64,000 nt of DNA from Drosophila pseudoobscura. Its lineage: Eukaryota; Arthropoda; Insecta; Diptera; Drosophilidae. The DNA is taken from contig NC_046681.1 of assembly GCF_009870125.1 (NCBI RefSeq), positions 28,542,001 through 28,606,000 on the forward strand. The letters run 5' to 3'. Below the pieces are notes generated by a model. That model saw only the letters and a list, made by a program, of their open reading frames with translations. It was not told the origin of the DNA and made no database searches. This document shows, piece by piece, positions 43,116-56,089 of this stretch (the stretch's first letter is position 1; each line of letters begins with the position of its first letter). The position numbers were made by a program, and so were the translations under genes.

Positions 43116-43534
43116 ATCTTTTGTGGAACAATCTGTGCCTTTTCCACCTTCTGGTTGCCGTTTTAAATCCGACTCTCTCGGTTAATTAATTGGCCTTCTT
43201 TTTGAATTTGAAATTAAAACTGCCGTAACCCTTGCCACCACTCAAACGCCGGTCTTAACAGCCTCTTCCCTCCTCCTTCTATGACGCTACAGCACTTCCC
43301 CTCTTCCGCTTCCACTTTCCTTGTTACGCAGCACCCTCTTGCCCTCGTGCCACTACATACTTGCTGCTTAATTACAGAAATTCGTGGGGCAACATTTCTG
43401 CCGCCCCTAATCCAACTCCCCCTTGCCCCCGCTCCACAGCTTCAAGTACTCCTGCCTTGGGGGGTGGGGGGGTCTTGGTCCATCATCCACTAACCAGCAA
43501 ACTGCATTCACCAAAACAGTCTGCAAAATGTCGC

Positions 43535-43690
43535 TCCCTCTCGCTCGCGCTCTCGCTCGTGGCGTGTTCCGATTCCGTTCCGTTCCGTTTCGCGGCCGCT
43601 CCTTGCGAATTGTCGTCTCAGAGTTGCACTCAGAGTTCCGTTTGCTGCCGTCGCGTTCGGTGCGTTACCGTTTTGTTCTTCTTCCAATTG
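43535..43690 (+). promoter_or_regulatory. Possible GAGA-type promoter region
   Basis: Clustered CTCTCGCTCG motifs (GAGAG on the other strand) are followed by a GC-rich stretch with two TCAGAGTT/CTCAGAGTT initiator-like sequences (about 43618 and 43630). This resembles promoters of large fly developmental genes and would suit an upstream CadN start. No transcript evidence is available and it could be an enhancer or nothing. Confidence 0.2.
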
Positions 43691-45649
43691 GAGGCACGTG
43701 CGATACGGGTTTCTTAACGGTAACTTGTTTCCCAGCTGTGCTTGTGTGTGCCTGTGTGTGTGTGTGCGTGTGGCATGCGTATCTGCTGGGGTTGAGTGTA
43801 TCTGTGTGTCCGTTTGAGTGTATTCGTGGACCGTCGTCTAGTGGAGGCATCATCGCACATAAACAACGCAGACTCTCCCTAAGAACATGGCACTTTTTTG
43901 GCTAGGATTTCCACTCTTACACCCTCTATGTGTGCGTGCGTGTAGGTGTGTGCGAGGGTCCTTGCATTTACCACTTGACGTGCTCCCATTTCTCAGGTTC
44001 TCTCTCGCTGCAGCACCCCTAGCATTCCTCTGGCCCTCTCGTGTTTACTCGATCATATGGCGCGCATTTTGCGTGCTTCCTTCCTCTACTTTCCAAAAGG
44101 GGTTCTCTTTCTCCTCCACTCCTCCGCTCCTCGGGCTCCTCGGGCTCCTGCTCCTTTCTTTTTTGTTTTTGGCTAACTTCCTGTTGCGTCCTTTGGCTGT
44201 TGTTCTTTTTTAGTATTTTTTTCATAGTTTTTTTGCGTCTTGGCCTCATGCTAAATTTACGAACTTCTTGGGGAGCGTTTATTGTGTGCATAACTTTCGC
44301 AAGGGCGGCGGTAGGCGGGGGGCATGGATGGATGGATGGGATACGACTTCCACCTTAAATATCTGTATATTGCGGGCATATAATTTTCATCGCGTCGTCG
44401 TGTGCAGTGAAATGCAAATTTCATTTTATTTTCTCATTCATGCAAAATGAGTATTTATGACTTTTTGCATTGCATTCGCTTGTACTTCGTCTTCTGGCTG
44501 CTGGCTGTCGACTGCTGGCTGCTGACTGCTGACTGCTTCCTGCAGCTGATTTATTTTATTTTTTATTTTTAGTTGATTTTTATACCATTTCCCCTAAAGT
44601 TTTGGGTGTGTCGCACCGGAATGGCTTCTGAGGAAGTGGAAGGGGGCCGTCGCGTAGCATTTGAAATGGCGCAATTAAGACTTTAATTTGTTTTTGATTT
44701 TTTGGAATAGACTGGTATAGGATCTGCCTGGAGTTTAATACTCCAGAGAAGGTTTTTTTTAGTACTCGAAAGAATGTCAGAATTCGTGTAAAAGGTTTTG
44801 AAGCTCCTTATGGAATTGATCACATTTTTTGGGAATTATTTGACCATCAGAACTTTTTCCCATGCTCTCTCCATCGCGCTTAATTGTTTTTTTTTAATCC
44901 ATAATATTTTTTAATAATTTATGATTTTTTAATAATTAATTAATTTCATAATTTTTCATAGGGATTTGCGATACTTTTTAAATATTTAAAATATGTTTCT
45001 TCGCTTAAAATCCCCATTTCGGAATTTCTAATAATTTATTTATTTTATTTTTTCTACCTAATTTATTTTACTTTATTTTGGAGCGTCTCTTGGTGAGATG
45101 TTTTCCACTTTGCAATCCCCTAGCTTCATAAGCTTGTACTTTCATCGACCATTTAATTACCTTTCTGTGTGCTTTAAGACCCCACTTCGCCCCGAAACTC
45201 CCACCCCCAAAAACGCACCCCGAAGCATCATTGTAGGAGCATCACTAGCAACCAGGAAAACTGACAAAAAAAAGACGTCGAGTGTAACGGAAACTCATGA
45301 AACTACAGGATATTACACAAATACAGATAAACAGCAACACCTCAGAGGAGCCAGGGAGCCGGGCAGCCAGGGACAGGGCTTATAGCTATGGCTACAGCTA
45401 TAACCGAAACGTAGGAAGTCAGGAAGTTCCATCTGCGGTTGATTGTGTGTGTGTGTGCTGTGTGTGTGGGGGAGAGATGGGATCATCCAGAGTCAGGATG
45501 TGTAGGCCCAGGATGGGATGCAAAACATATGATTGAGAGAGAGAGATAGTTTTCTCTCCCTCTCTCTGCGCCCACTCACTGCAAGCACGCTCTCTCTCTC
45601 TCTCTGTCTCTCCCTGTCTGTTTTTCTTTCTTTTTTGGTGGTGGGAAAT

Positions 45650-46454
45650 TCTCACAGCGCTCCGCGCTCTGGCTGTGAGGACTTTTCCAATGTGCGGCCC
45701 GCTCATTGTGTCGTTTGAGTTGCTCGTGGTAGGACGACGACGGCGTCTCCGCGTTTTCACAGGGCAGAAGACTGTTTATAGAGCTCCGGTCCCCGGGTTC
45801 TACGCTTTGGTCCGCGCCAAAGGATATACACAGACACACCCCACCCGCCCAACTCCCCACACCCCACACACACACACTCACACACTCACACACATCCATC
45901 CGGCTGTACAATACATAGGCGCAGAGTGAAAAATCGTATGTCTGTGTTGGGTTTCGCGTCGCGTGTCCCGTGCCCCGTGCCCTGTGCCTGTGCCCCGTGC
46001 CCCGTGCGAAAGTGTGTGCATGTCTGTGCGTGTTTAAAATGGGCACAGCTCACAAAAAATTGTTTTAAATAAATTCTAAAAAAAAAGTCCATGCAGAAAG
46101 TATCAACCAAATCCGATTGAATCCCAAGGAAATTCCTGTATAAAGTGGAAAACCGAGGAAAAGCCTCGCATAAATATTATACATATACAACAAAAGGCGA
46201 TATATATATGTGTGCGGATATATATCCATGTGCGTGTGTTTGTGGAAACGTGCAAAAGTGTTTTTTGGTAACTAAAAATCCCATCGAAAACCCGGGTTTC
46301 AACATTTAAGCCAAAAGCCGTAAGGATTATTGAAGTTAAGGAGAAAAAAAAAAAACACCGAAAGCTCTGGATGAAAATCAATAATTGGGATTAGTAGCTG
46401 AAGTTTATAACAAAAAAAGGAAGCCAGGAAATTCGAGGAAATTCCAAAGCAAAT
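45650..46454 (+). other. Candidate non-coding 5' exon (speculative)
   Basis: The block changes from GC-rich DNA with GAGA tracts to A-rich, stop-rich sequence like long fly 5' untranslated regions. It ends in a strong donor-like AAAT|GTAAGC at 46454/46455. If transcribed it could splice to the CadN exon at 62011. This is based on composition and one splice-like motif only. Confidence 0.2.
45964..46008 (+). repeat. CCCGTGC heptamer array
   Basis: Six or seven imperfect 7-bp units (CCCGTGC, CCTGTGC) in tandem. They lie inside the speculative 5' exon. Confidence 0.8.
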
Positions 46455-49400
46455 GTAAGCCAAAATAATGGTTATTTAATGGATAATTTTTAGACCTCAA
46501 AACTTTAAAAATTGGGTTTTGAAATGCCAAAAAATCCACAAAAGTAAATGTTTATAATCAACGAAAGTTTGTGGTTATTTCTACTAAATATATGGGTATT
46601 TTCAATGAAATTTAAACGATTTTTAGCCCCTTTGTTGCTCAGGTATTCTTTTGTAGAATTTTTGCTTTATTTCCTTTAACAAAATTCAATTTTGATTTTG
46701 TATTTCTCCGTGCCATTCTCTTGCTTTGTGTGCCTGTGTGTGTGTGTGTGTGGCGCATTTGAGGTTAACACACCTTAGACATATACATACACAGCACACA
46801 CAGAGGAAACTCTCGCACACACACACACTCGTATACAGGCAGAGCCACTGTGGAAGAGCGTCCAAAAGCGAAGCCCCAGCCCCGAGAAGCCGCTATGGCT
46901 GGCTCCTGTGCGTATGCAGCAATTTCTTTTCGGTGGAGCCGGAGCTCTCCCGCTCAGGTTTTGGGGAGCATGAAAAATCGATCGATTTCCCGGTTGGCCC
47001 CCCCCCATTCCACTCTCCGTCTGGAGCTACAATTATGGCCTGGCCTTACCTCCCATCCCCCCACGCGACGTCGCCTGGCGCTTATCAGCACAAAATACGA
47101 ATCCGTAGTACTCCACATAGTTTCCTTTGAACAGAATTGGCAGGACACTGCAGAGAGTGCCTCCCGGGGGGTGGTTGCTTTTTCTGCAAATAGAGAAGGA
47201 GAGAGAGTGGGAGAGGGAGAGCAAGAGAGTTCTGCCAGCTTTGCAGAGCTTACTCTCAGAGGCACAGGTTGGAGCTGGCGCTCTCTCGGAGAGTCCCTCT
47301 GGTGTATGTGTGTGTGTGTGTCTCTCTGTTGACTGCACTTGTTCGTTCTTTTTGTTCTTTCATTTTGCTTTTGCTGCGCCTTTCTTGCCGGTTTCCTACT
47401 CTTTGCTTTCATGTTTGCTTTGTCCGGAACGAGCGGACGGCCAGGGGAGGAAAGCAATGAAGGGTGAAATAACGGGAATCCAACTAGAATTTCACAAAGC
47501 GAAAGGAAAATACAGCTTTGGGATAGTTTATGCAAAGGATACGATATTTTTATAGAGCGGAAAAGTAAAACAGATACTTTTCGATTATGGACATACATTT
47601 TTTTTAGACATTTTATGGCCATACAATATATTCAGAAAATAAATAGTTTTTCTATTGCATATGAACTATAATAAATATATAATTATTTAAACAATTGTGG
47701 TTGGTCTTTTGGGATGCTATATCTTTGGGTATATTCATTCCAACGACACGAATCAAACATCCTGTGAAAGGTCGTACATTTTTCTTTTCAATTCATCAAG
47801 TTTTTCAATAATATCCGCACTACAGATGTCGACTAAAAATTATAAAAGTGTGGAAAAAATAAAAAATTTTGGGGGTCTATTCCGCATCCTATCCTATAGG
47901 CCTACAACCTTACTTTTGTCTCATGCTAAATTCACTAAAAAGTTGTTCATTTTGTTGGAAATATTCGCTGGTATTTGTTGGACACCAAAGATTATTTCCC
48001 CAAATTCCCACCTGAAATATTCAATCTTTGGATTATCCAAAACCATATTCCACAATCCGCCGCCACTTAAAACATTTTTGGGCTACCCTGCCGCTCTCCA
48101 CTGCTCCTCACACACAGACAAATACTAAGCGGCAAGCGGCAAAATTGCTGACAACAACAGGAACAAATTTCCATTTTATTGAAAAAGATAAAAAACTAAT
48201 CACTATAATTTGTGAGTCAATAATAACAGCAATAATTTGCAGCCGAGCCAACAACCAGCCAAACTATAATCTAGCAATTTGCGAGCAATAATGTAATCAG
48301 TAAATTGCGTCTACACTTCTCGTGGGTCCGAACAAAAACAGAGCCGGGCCCGGACCCGGACCCGGACCGACAGACAATCAAGACCGAAGCTCAAAGCGGT
48401 TCGAAGATGCCATCCCAAGACGGCGAGAAACAGCAACAAAAATTAAATAAGCAAAGGAAAAAATATGTATATAAATATGAGTGTAAATCTACGTGCTAGT
48501 CCGGAGAGTAATAAAACACAGGCTGGCCAAAAGCCGAACGCCGAAAGAGTTTTTTGTTTGGGCAAAGTGTGGCACAGACAGTGGATGGGACGGGACAGTG
48601 GTTTAAAAACGATGAAAGTTGTGGGAATATCTGTATGGAAACTGTTTAAATTTGGATACATAGGTGCTAGTAAATGATAGTGATTACGATGCATAAAGTC
48701 ATGCCTCGATATTCAGAAATGAAGCCTAAAAATAGTTCGATCCGTTGTCTTGATGCATGATGCATTGCTGTTGGTTAGCTGACATATCGATTAGGATACA
48801 TAAACAAAGAAAAAATAATACAAAATTATGTTTAAAGATTAATACTTCCCTTTTACGCAAAATTATTCCAATTTGACGACGAAGCTTCATACCAAATATC
48901 GAGGGGTTCTGAGCCGAATATATTGGCGATGGCGCGATAGTAAGGAATGTATCATAGGCATTCCTTAGGATTCAAAATATGATATATGACCCTTGATACA
49001 TGATGCATAATACATTGTGCTGCTGATTCACTGTGTAAATGATTGATTAATGGATTGTCAAAGAGAGTAATCGATGAAGAAAATATTGTGGATGTGGTTA
49101 TCGAACAGATACCTTTATGAAAACTATCTGAATGGAAGGAACAACAATAATAGATATTCTGGCATAGATTTAATCAAGGTTTTAATATCTCCTTATGTCC
49201 CTAAAAAACAGTCAAAGGATTTCTAAAAATACTAGGATACTAAGATGAAGAACTCCATCGGTTTTCGGGTCCCTCTCCGCAGAAACTCCCCGACTTCCCA
49301 TCAATATCTGCCTTCCGCCCATTACCATGACATGCCTTACCACTGTCCTAGCATTTTGCCATTGACAGCGTTGATGTTATCGCCTTGGTTCGAGCCAAAG

Positions 49401-51641
49401 CCAAAGGCAGCAACAAAAAAACAGCCAGAAGAATCGGAAGAAGCGGACAGTGACGTTGACTTTCAACTGTGGGAATTGTGAGAGGAGCAGCGGAGCTGCT
49501 TGCCACCTTAAAAGCTTCAGACAGCCTCAGAGAGTTCTTGGCCAAGAAGTCAATATAATTGACTTATCTGCGCTGCATTGTCTTCCCTCCAGTCTTTTGG
49601 GGCCAAGACGACGACGTTGGTTGCTGGGTTCGTCGGTCTGTTCCCCTCTGCGGTTGGGTTCGAGCCATAATGAAGCTCGCTGGCCTCGTATTTGACTTAT
49701 TGCGGTCGAAACCAGCCGCCGCCGACCAAGACGCTACAGAGACGTATTACATACACATATAAAAAAAAATTCATTGATCGATGGCGACGGCGGCGCGAGA
49801 AGCGAACAAAAACACGTGAAATATTGGACTCAGAGCCGTCTCAGGTGAGCGGCACGAGGCGGGGGGCATGGGGCACGGGGCACGGGGCGGTGGTCTGGTC
49901 AATAACTATTGAGATTGATTGAGATTGCTTTGCGGTTAAATTGAAAGAAAAGCAACAAAAAGCTTTCCCTTCCTCTGGTTATGCAAAACAAAAACAGGGC
50001 AAAGATAGTTGCGAGATTGCCAACTTCCCTTTGCCCTTTCCCCTTTCCCCATTCCCGTTGAGAGCGTTTTCAATTAATTTTTTTCGGCACTTTCATGGCC
50101 AAAGCAACAAAAAAGAATGATTAATTTCCACCTCAATTTCCTTTAGAGAATCTGAGAAGCCAGAGAACTCTGTGGCAATTTTCCACTCAAGCGACAAGTG
50201 CTTCGGCCCCGAAGCCCCATCGAAATGAAAATGGTCCTCCATCTCCAGTCGCATCTTGTGGACTTTGGTCCGAAAGTCAAAAGCAATTTATTTGAACCCT
50301 AACCCAGGAGAGGCTTCTCTCAACGCACGTCCCCGGCATTCGATACACAATTATAATTCCTGGCTCCGTGTTTGCTCTCGGAGCGGAGTTCTTCGTTCTC
50401 TTTGCAGTAAAACGAATTTGGAAATTGAGAATCTTAAGCGCTCAATGAATTTGCATGCCTGCCATCCGTGTGTGGCAAATATTTAAACAATTTCTCATTT
50501 ATTATATACTTGGTTGAAGTTTCGCCAATTTTCATTTCGTTCGAAACGGGTCTGAGTTTTTGGGGAATGCAGGGGCTTAAGCGGAAGGGGGTTTCAAGTG
50601 GAGGAGGGTCTTCCACATCTGAGGAACAGTCGCTCTTCGGATTCTCTGTATTTTCCCAGGCTGTAGTCCCAAGAATCCTTTTTTTAAATATATTTCCTCA
50701 AAATGTATTCCAAACCATTTTGAAAACCTCTCTTTTTCGGTGCCTCTTGATTCCGGCGCCTTCTTTATACGACCCTCTCAAGGGGCTACCTACCCACGCC
50801 CCTGGGCCTCTGGGCTCATAAATCTTCCTCCTTGTTGGCCGTTTTGCTGCATTCTTTCGACTGAGTGCCATTCCAACGCCTTGTGGCCTGAGAGCTGGGC
50901 AGAAATGAAATGAAATGAAATCTTTATGAATGAAATTTCTGCTTAATGCATTCGTCTCGTCTCTCGGCCACATGTGAGCAGCATGTGTGGGACGGGCCTG
51001 ACGATGATGATGGCTGGCAATGGGGGAAGGGTCAGCCTGGGAAGTCCACATGCAACGTTCGCCCTCACCATTTGGTGCAACATCTTTAATTGAGGCTCGG
51101 TCTTCTGTGGCACTGCAGAATTTGTCATTTCTAATGGAATTTTGTGTCCACAGAAATATGCAAACAACTTCCGTCGGAGCGGCAGGGGCACGTATGCTTA
51201 AAATGCAACCGAAGGCCTCGCACAAAAGAGCTGCCACTGCAACCCCAATCTAAAATGATTTCCCTCTCTGCACTCCGGTTTTTTTTTTGTCCATATTTTC
51301 CACTGCATTCCGTTGCTAATTGAGGACAATTAAAATTTATTAGCTGGCAACAGCAATTAAATGCAGAGACCCGTCACAGAACGAAAGATTTTACAAAATA
51401 TTAAAATTGAAATGTGCAAGAAAAAGTTATATATGGGATGGGTTTTTAATGGCAAAATGTTGTAATGGTATCCATGTTAATTATGCAAAAAATGTGTAGT
51501 GGATTCAAACGTTTACTATCCATAGAAATATCTGCTCTAACAAATATGCAGGTTATCAATTAATTTTCTATAAAAAAGGACTGGAAAGTCTTTTATTAAA
51601 ACGTATTTATTCATTAAAAGTTCATCGAACAAGGGAGCCAA

Positions 51642-51659
51642 CCCCCGGCTCACTCGCTT
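51642..51659 (+). repeat. Dispersed GC-rich repeat, copy 2
   Basis: Exact match over 18 bases to the core of the copy at 28870-28887. The downstream part has diverged. Confidence 0.55.
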
Positions 51660-52742
51660 CTCTCGTTCGAGAAATAATAGAGTGATGGTTCGATCCCAAA
51701 AACCTTCCAGTGTTCGCTATACAGAGTAAAATAATATCTGATGGCATTAAAAGACTGTCTCCATATCCTTTTACCTCTCGAATTTGAAGTTATTTCCTAT
51801 AAAAATTTATATAAAATTTCAACGATAGATTTCTCCTGATCTAAATTCACATTCTGGCCTCAAAATTCTCTGTTTCTTCTTAGCATATATGTATATAATT
51901 ATTCATAATCAACATGACAAGCCATTCAAGTAAAGAAACTAAGCATTTGGTTGCCCAGAGTCCCCATAGATACAGCGAGCATCATCCTTCTGCTGCTGGC
52001 AGTGGCTCTTTCATGACTCGTACAAAGTATCTTCTGTCTGTTGTCAAGTATCTGGAGCTTCCACTCGCACTCCCACATGGTGGGTGGGGAGGGAGGGGGG
52101 GAAGGGCTAAGCTTATAACTCTAACAAGCTTACATCAATTCATATTCTGAATAATTGCATTTGTTGGGAATTGTGCGGAAGCCCCTGCGAGAGGGGTCAG
52201 AGCCCGAACCCACTTGACAATCAATCAGTCTTAAGTGGAGCAGCAGAGAGGCTTCTGCTTCTGCCTCTGCCTCTGCCTCTCTCTCGGAGTACCAGCATCA
52301 GAAGGCGGCATTAGCTGCTAATCTGCATATTGTGTCAAATGGTTGATGTGCGTTCGTTCGTTCGTTCGAGTTAGTTTATTTTTTTGCCAAGTGGCACTTG
52401 CAACAAATTGGAGATGAAGCCAGCTGCCGCCGCTGCGGGTACAAATTTGAATCTGCAACAAGAGTGAGGGGGCGGCAAGGCAAGAGATTTACGAGAAATG
52501 GTGCAACGTTGCCGCACTGTGCTCGGCAAAAACAATAGAAAAATCAATAGGAATTGCAACCCCGAGCGAAAATCATATATAGGCACATTCTGATCTCCAA
52601 AGTCGGGTGATTGCCCTCTTTGCCGGTGGCTGTGGTCCCTGAATGAATCTGCTGCACCCCTGCCACCCCTGCTGCCACACGCTTCCTCCTGCTTTGATTC
52701 CGATTCCGACTTCGTCTACGCCGTAGACGTCTCTCAATTGTC

Positions 52743-52766
52743 TGTGTGTGTGTGTGTGTGTGTGTG
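52743..52766 (+). repeat. (TG)n microsatellite
   Basis: Twelve uninterrupted TG units. Confidence 0.9.
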
Positions 52767-53654
52767 CGTGTATGTTCCGTGGATGTTTATGTGTGTGCGC
52801 TCGCGCATCGTATCCTTTTTATTGCACAAAAGCAGGAAGCTGTAGGGCTGGACCCAGGACCAGAATCAGGACTCCGGACTCCGGACTTCCACCGCTACCC
52901 ACAGGGTTGGGCATCTGAGGGTGGTGACGACAAATGGCAAAAAAAAAAGTGGAAGCAAAGTGCGGAGAGCGGAGTGCGGAGTGGAGTGCGGCAATACTTG
53001 TGACAAATCTGTAGGAACACAACACAAAAAAACTGCAGATGTACGCCATACAGGAGAGGGGTTCTACACGTCCCTTGCACGGTTGGTAGAGGGGGGTGTA
53101 GGGGTGTAGGGGTGAGCCACACAGGAAGAACAGGGGCACGGGACTGCTGCCGCGGCCAGGCGCTATAAAAATGTAAAATTCATTCAGAAACAACAAAAGA
53201 AAGAGTGCGGGAGAGAGAGGGAGAAGGAGCGAGCAAAGAAGCAGAAGATATGCGACAGCAACAACGTGACTGCGCATAAATATACGTGAAAGAACAAAGA
53301 GAAAGCAAAGAGTAAGAGTGAGAGAGAGAAAAGGGAGTGAGAGACAGTCGAGCAGGGAGACAGGGAGACAGAGACAGAGCGAGGAGAATGCCAGACAACG
53401 GCAATCAATGACTTGTTTAGGACAGCAGTAAAATGTTAGTTATAGCAGGGGAATACAATATGTACTACATGAGATTTATGGGGGCAAATAGAGCAAGGAA
53501 AAGAGTTAAAGATTTTAGAGGAATATGTTATAGAAAGTAGGGGATATTTATATAAGATATTTCAGCACTGTTACCTTTTTCCGATTGTAAGAAATTGAGA
53601 AGATACGTTCACTTAGGATACAACTTTTCCTTCTGAAATGTTTTCACCACTGAA

Positions 53655-53845
53655 AAAATAAACATAAACAAATATATAAATAAATAATAAATATAAAAGA
53701 ATAAATATATTAATAAAATATACATAAAAAAATAAAAATATTAATAAAAAAATAAATAAAATATATATAAAATTATGCACAATAAAAATGTATAATTATT
53801 ATTAAAAATAAATAATAAAGTAAATAGTAGCTAAATATATTTCCC
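53655..53845. repeat. AT-rich low-complexity block
   Basis: About 190 bp of AAATAAATATAT-like sequence with almost no G or C. It may act as a matrix-attachment-like or nucleosome-poor segment, or simply be slippage product. Confidence 0.8.
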
Positions 53846-54876
53846 CTTCTAGAAATTTTAATAGGGTAGGTTCTTATACGGTATTTTTTCGTCCATTTAT
53901 GTCCTACCATTAAGCTAATTTTAATCTGTATTTGCATTTCGTATTATTTCTCACACTGATTAGCTGAATTGAAATTCATAACCAAAGGAAATGTTCCCCT
54001 ATTTCGTTTTAATATTATTCCTTGCTCTGATTGGAATAATATTATTTCGGCAAACAGTTTTCCCCATCGATATTCCATTGTATTTATTGCCCATTTTGCC
54101 ACGTTTCACCCTGCACGTGGCGTCGTGCGAGTGTATTCATGGAAATACCAACATTTTCCGTCGTGCGTTTAGCATCTGTTATTTTATTTATTTAGGTGTT
54201 CCTCTCAATCGATGCATTTATTCCCCACTTGGGATATTTTTACATTTACAGCGTTTTACGGTTTTATTGTTTTTACGGGATTGCGTATTGGAAATGCTTT
54301 CCAATTAATTCCCTCCCCCCGCCCAATCGACCGTTTACGCTGCGGATTTTGGCCCAATTTAATTAGTGTTGCGAGGCTTTTGGGAATTAAAGTGTCGTCC
54401 AATTAAAATGTGGCACGGCACACAGACAGCACAATACACTCGAGTGCAAACCGCGTAGAAGAATGCAGAATGATGCAACAAAAAAAATGCAAATATTTAA
54501 CCTTGATGCCACATTCCACAGGCACACGAACAGAGGCAACCCCTGCCTCAATGTTGAGGCAAGTTGAATGGCCTTTTGCTGTACCGAAGAGGCACCCTCT
54601 AACTACCTTTCACCCCCCCCTACCGCTCGCACTCTCTCTCCCTGCCATTCTCTTCCATCGCTTCCATCGATTGCAATTTCTGCGTTCTACTTTGTTTGTT
54701 TTTCATTCTATTCTCTCTGCTTTTTTTTGCTCGTATGTTTTTTTTGTTTAATTCAATTTTAGTACATTGCACTTTTTGTGCCAGCGATGACGCCGGAAGT
54801 GCAGCGGAAGGTGATGGAAGTGCTGGGTGTGGTGGCACGGGCTGGGGCTTCCCCTGCAGTCAGACAATTGTCGACA

Positions 54877-54917
54877 GACAGCCGGACGGACAGCCGAACG
54901 GACAGCCGGACGGACAG
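54877..54917 (+). repeat. 12-bp tandem array (GACAGCCGGACG)
   Basis: Three units and a partial fourth. The second unit has one change (GACAGCCGAACG). Confidence 0.85.
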
Positions 54918-56055
54918 TCATGAGTCTTACATGAGAGTTGCTTCTGCACTGCCTGCCTTTCCTGCCCGGGCACACTGCCAAACAGCTCTCTCGCTTCTCT
55001 CGGACTTGTTCCGAGTTGCTCATAAGTTTTTGGCACATTTCATGCCCGTTTCTGTGCTGTTCCGTGCCATTGTTCAACATTTCTCGTTAGCTGAAAATAA
55101 TGTCCAAAGCTTCCTTCGCTGGAGGTTTATTTAGTTGTGCACCTAAAGGCCCACAGAGAAGGGTGATGGAGGGGCATATGCTCGTTATGGGATTGCTTGT
55201 AATCCTCAATGTTCACATTTCGAAGAGGATTAGGCGAGGGGTGTCCTTGTATACATATGTGAAGGTAGAACCTTCCTCAAGCAAGCGCCTTCCAGGGTAT
55301 CCAAACAGTCAGCTTTCAAAATCCTGGCGGATGGAGTAGACGATTGCATGCAGAACGCAATGTTAATCCCAAACACACAAAATTACTTAATCGCCTTTTC
55401 CAAATAAAAGTAATCAGCAATTGCCTGCCCCTGCCCCTGCCCCAGAGCCTGCCACAGTTCCGTTCCATTAATGGCACATCGAAGAATTTGCTTTGTGGAC
55501 ACGCAGAATATTCCTCGGAGCTCAAAAGCCAGACAAAAGTCTGCAAATTTAATTAAGGTGTTACCTCTATTCAACACCTCCCAGGCGTTCGTTCGTTGGC
55601 GCTCCCAAAGCCCCCCAAAACGGGGGAAACGCAGCGGGGAAAGAAGGTAATTTCTTTCAAAGGGTTTTCCTGGAAGAAGACTCCTCCAAAGGCATAAAGG
55701 AAGGGCTCGCTCCGGTTACTGTCTGCAGGTCCTACATTTAATTGCTTAAAAGCTTCGGCATGGAGCATGGAGCCGGGTGCATGGAGTGACCCACAGCACT
55801 TTCGATCAACTAAAATTGTTATTTCTGAAGCGAAATATTCGTACGCCTGCAGGGGCCGGCAGTTAATGACATTATAATGGCCAATTGCTGGGGTTGGACG
55901 GGGGGAAATTGTATTGTAAATAAAGGTAATTCGATTTGTTTTACTCCGGAATTAGATTTGATAGCTGGAGGGGCTAGAGACAAGATATTATGTGCAATTA
56001 TAGTAGATACTGAATCGATGAAAGAACTCCTGAATAGGTGGAAATTTTCATTATA

Positions 56056-56089
56056 TCTGCGCCAGCAAGTGAAGCGAGTGAGCCGGGGG
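56056..56089 (-). repeat. Dispersed GC-rich repeat, copy 3
   Basis: Read on the minus strand it matches 28870-28903 at 30 of 34 positions, and GCTTCG again lies 12 bases upstream of the core. Confidence 0.6.

Larger units (their letters stand above)
35534..45649. other. Host non-coding DNA, proximal part
   Basis: No supportable gene. It contains CTCCGT-type hexamer repeats at about 38662-38728, CAT/CAC triplets at 43050-43115, CA/TG runs at about 43740-43770, and a GAGA-rich, GC-rich block at about 43535-43640 that looks promoter-like. Open frames are repeat-derived. Confidence 0.6.

Noticed and set aside
45540..47400. Many CA/TG- and CT-repeat open frames
   Set aside because: They are translations of microsatellites (Cys-Val and Ser-Leu runs) without coding features.
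51680..51700. GGTTCGATCCC, a perfect tRNA/SINE B-box
   Set aside because: No A box, acceptor stem or cloverleaf can be drawn around it, so it is taken as chance.
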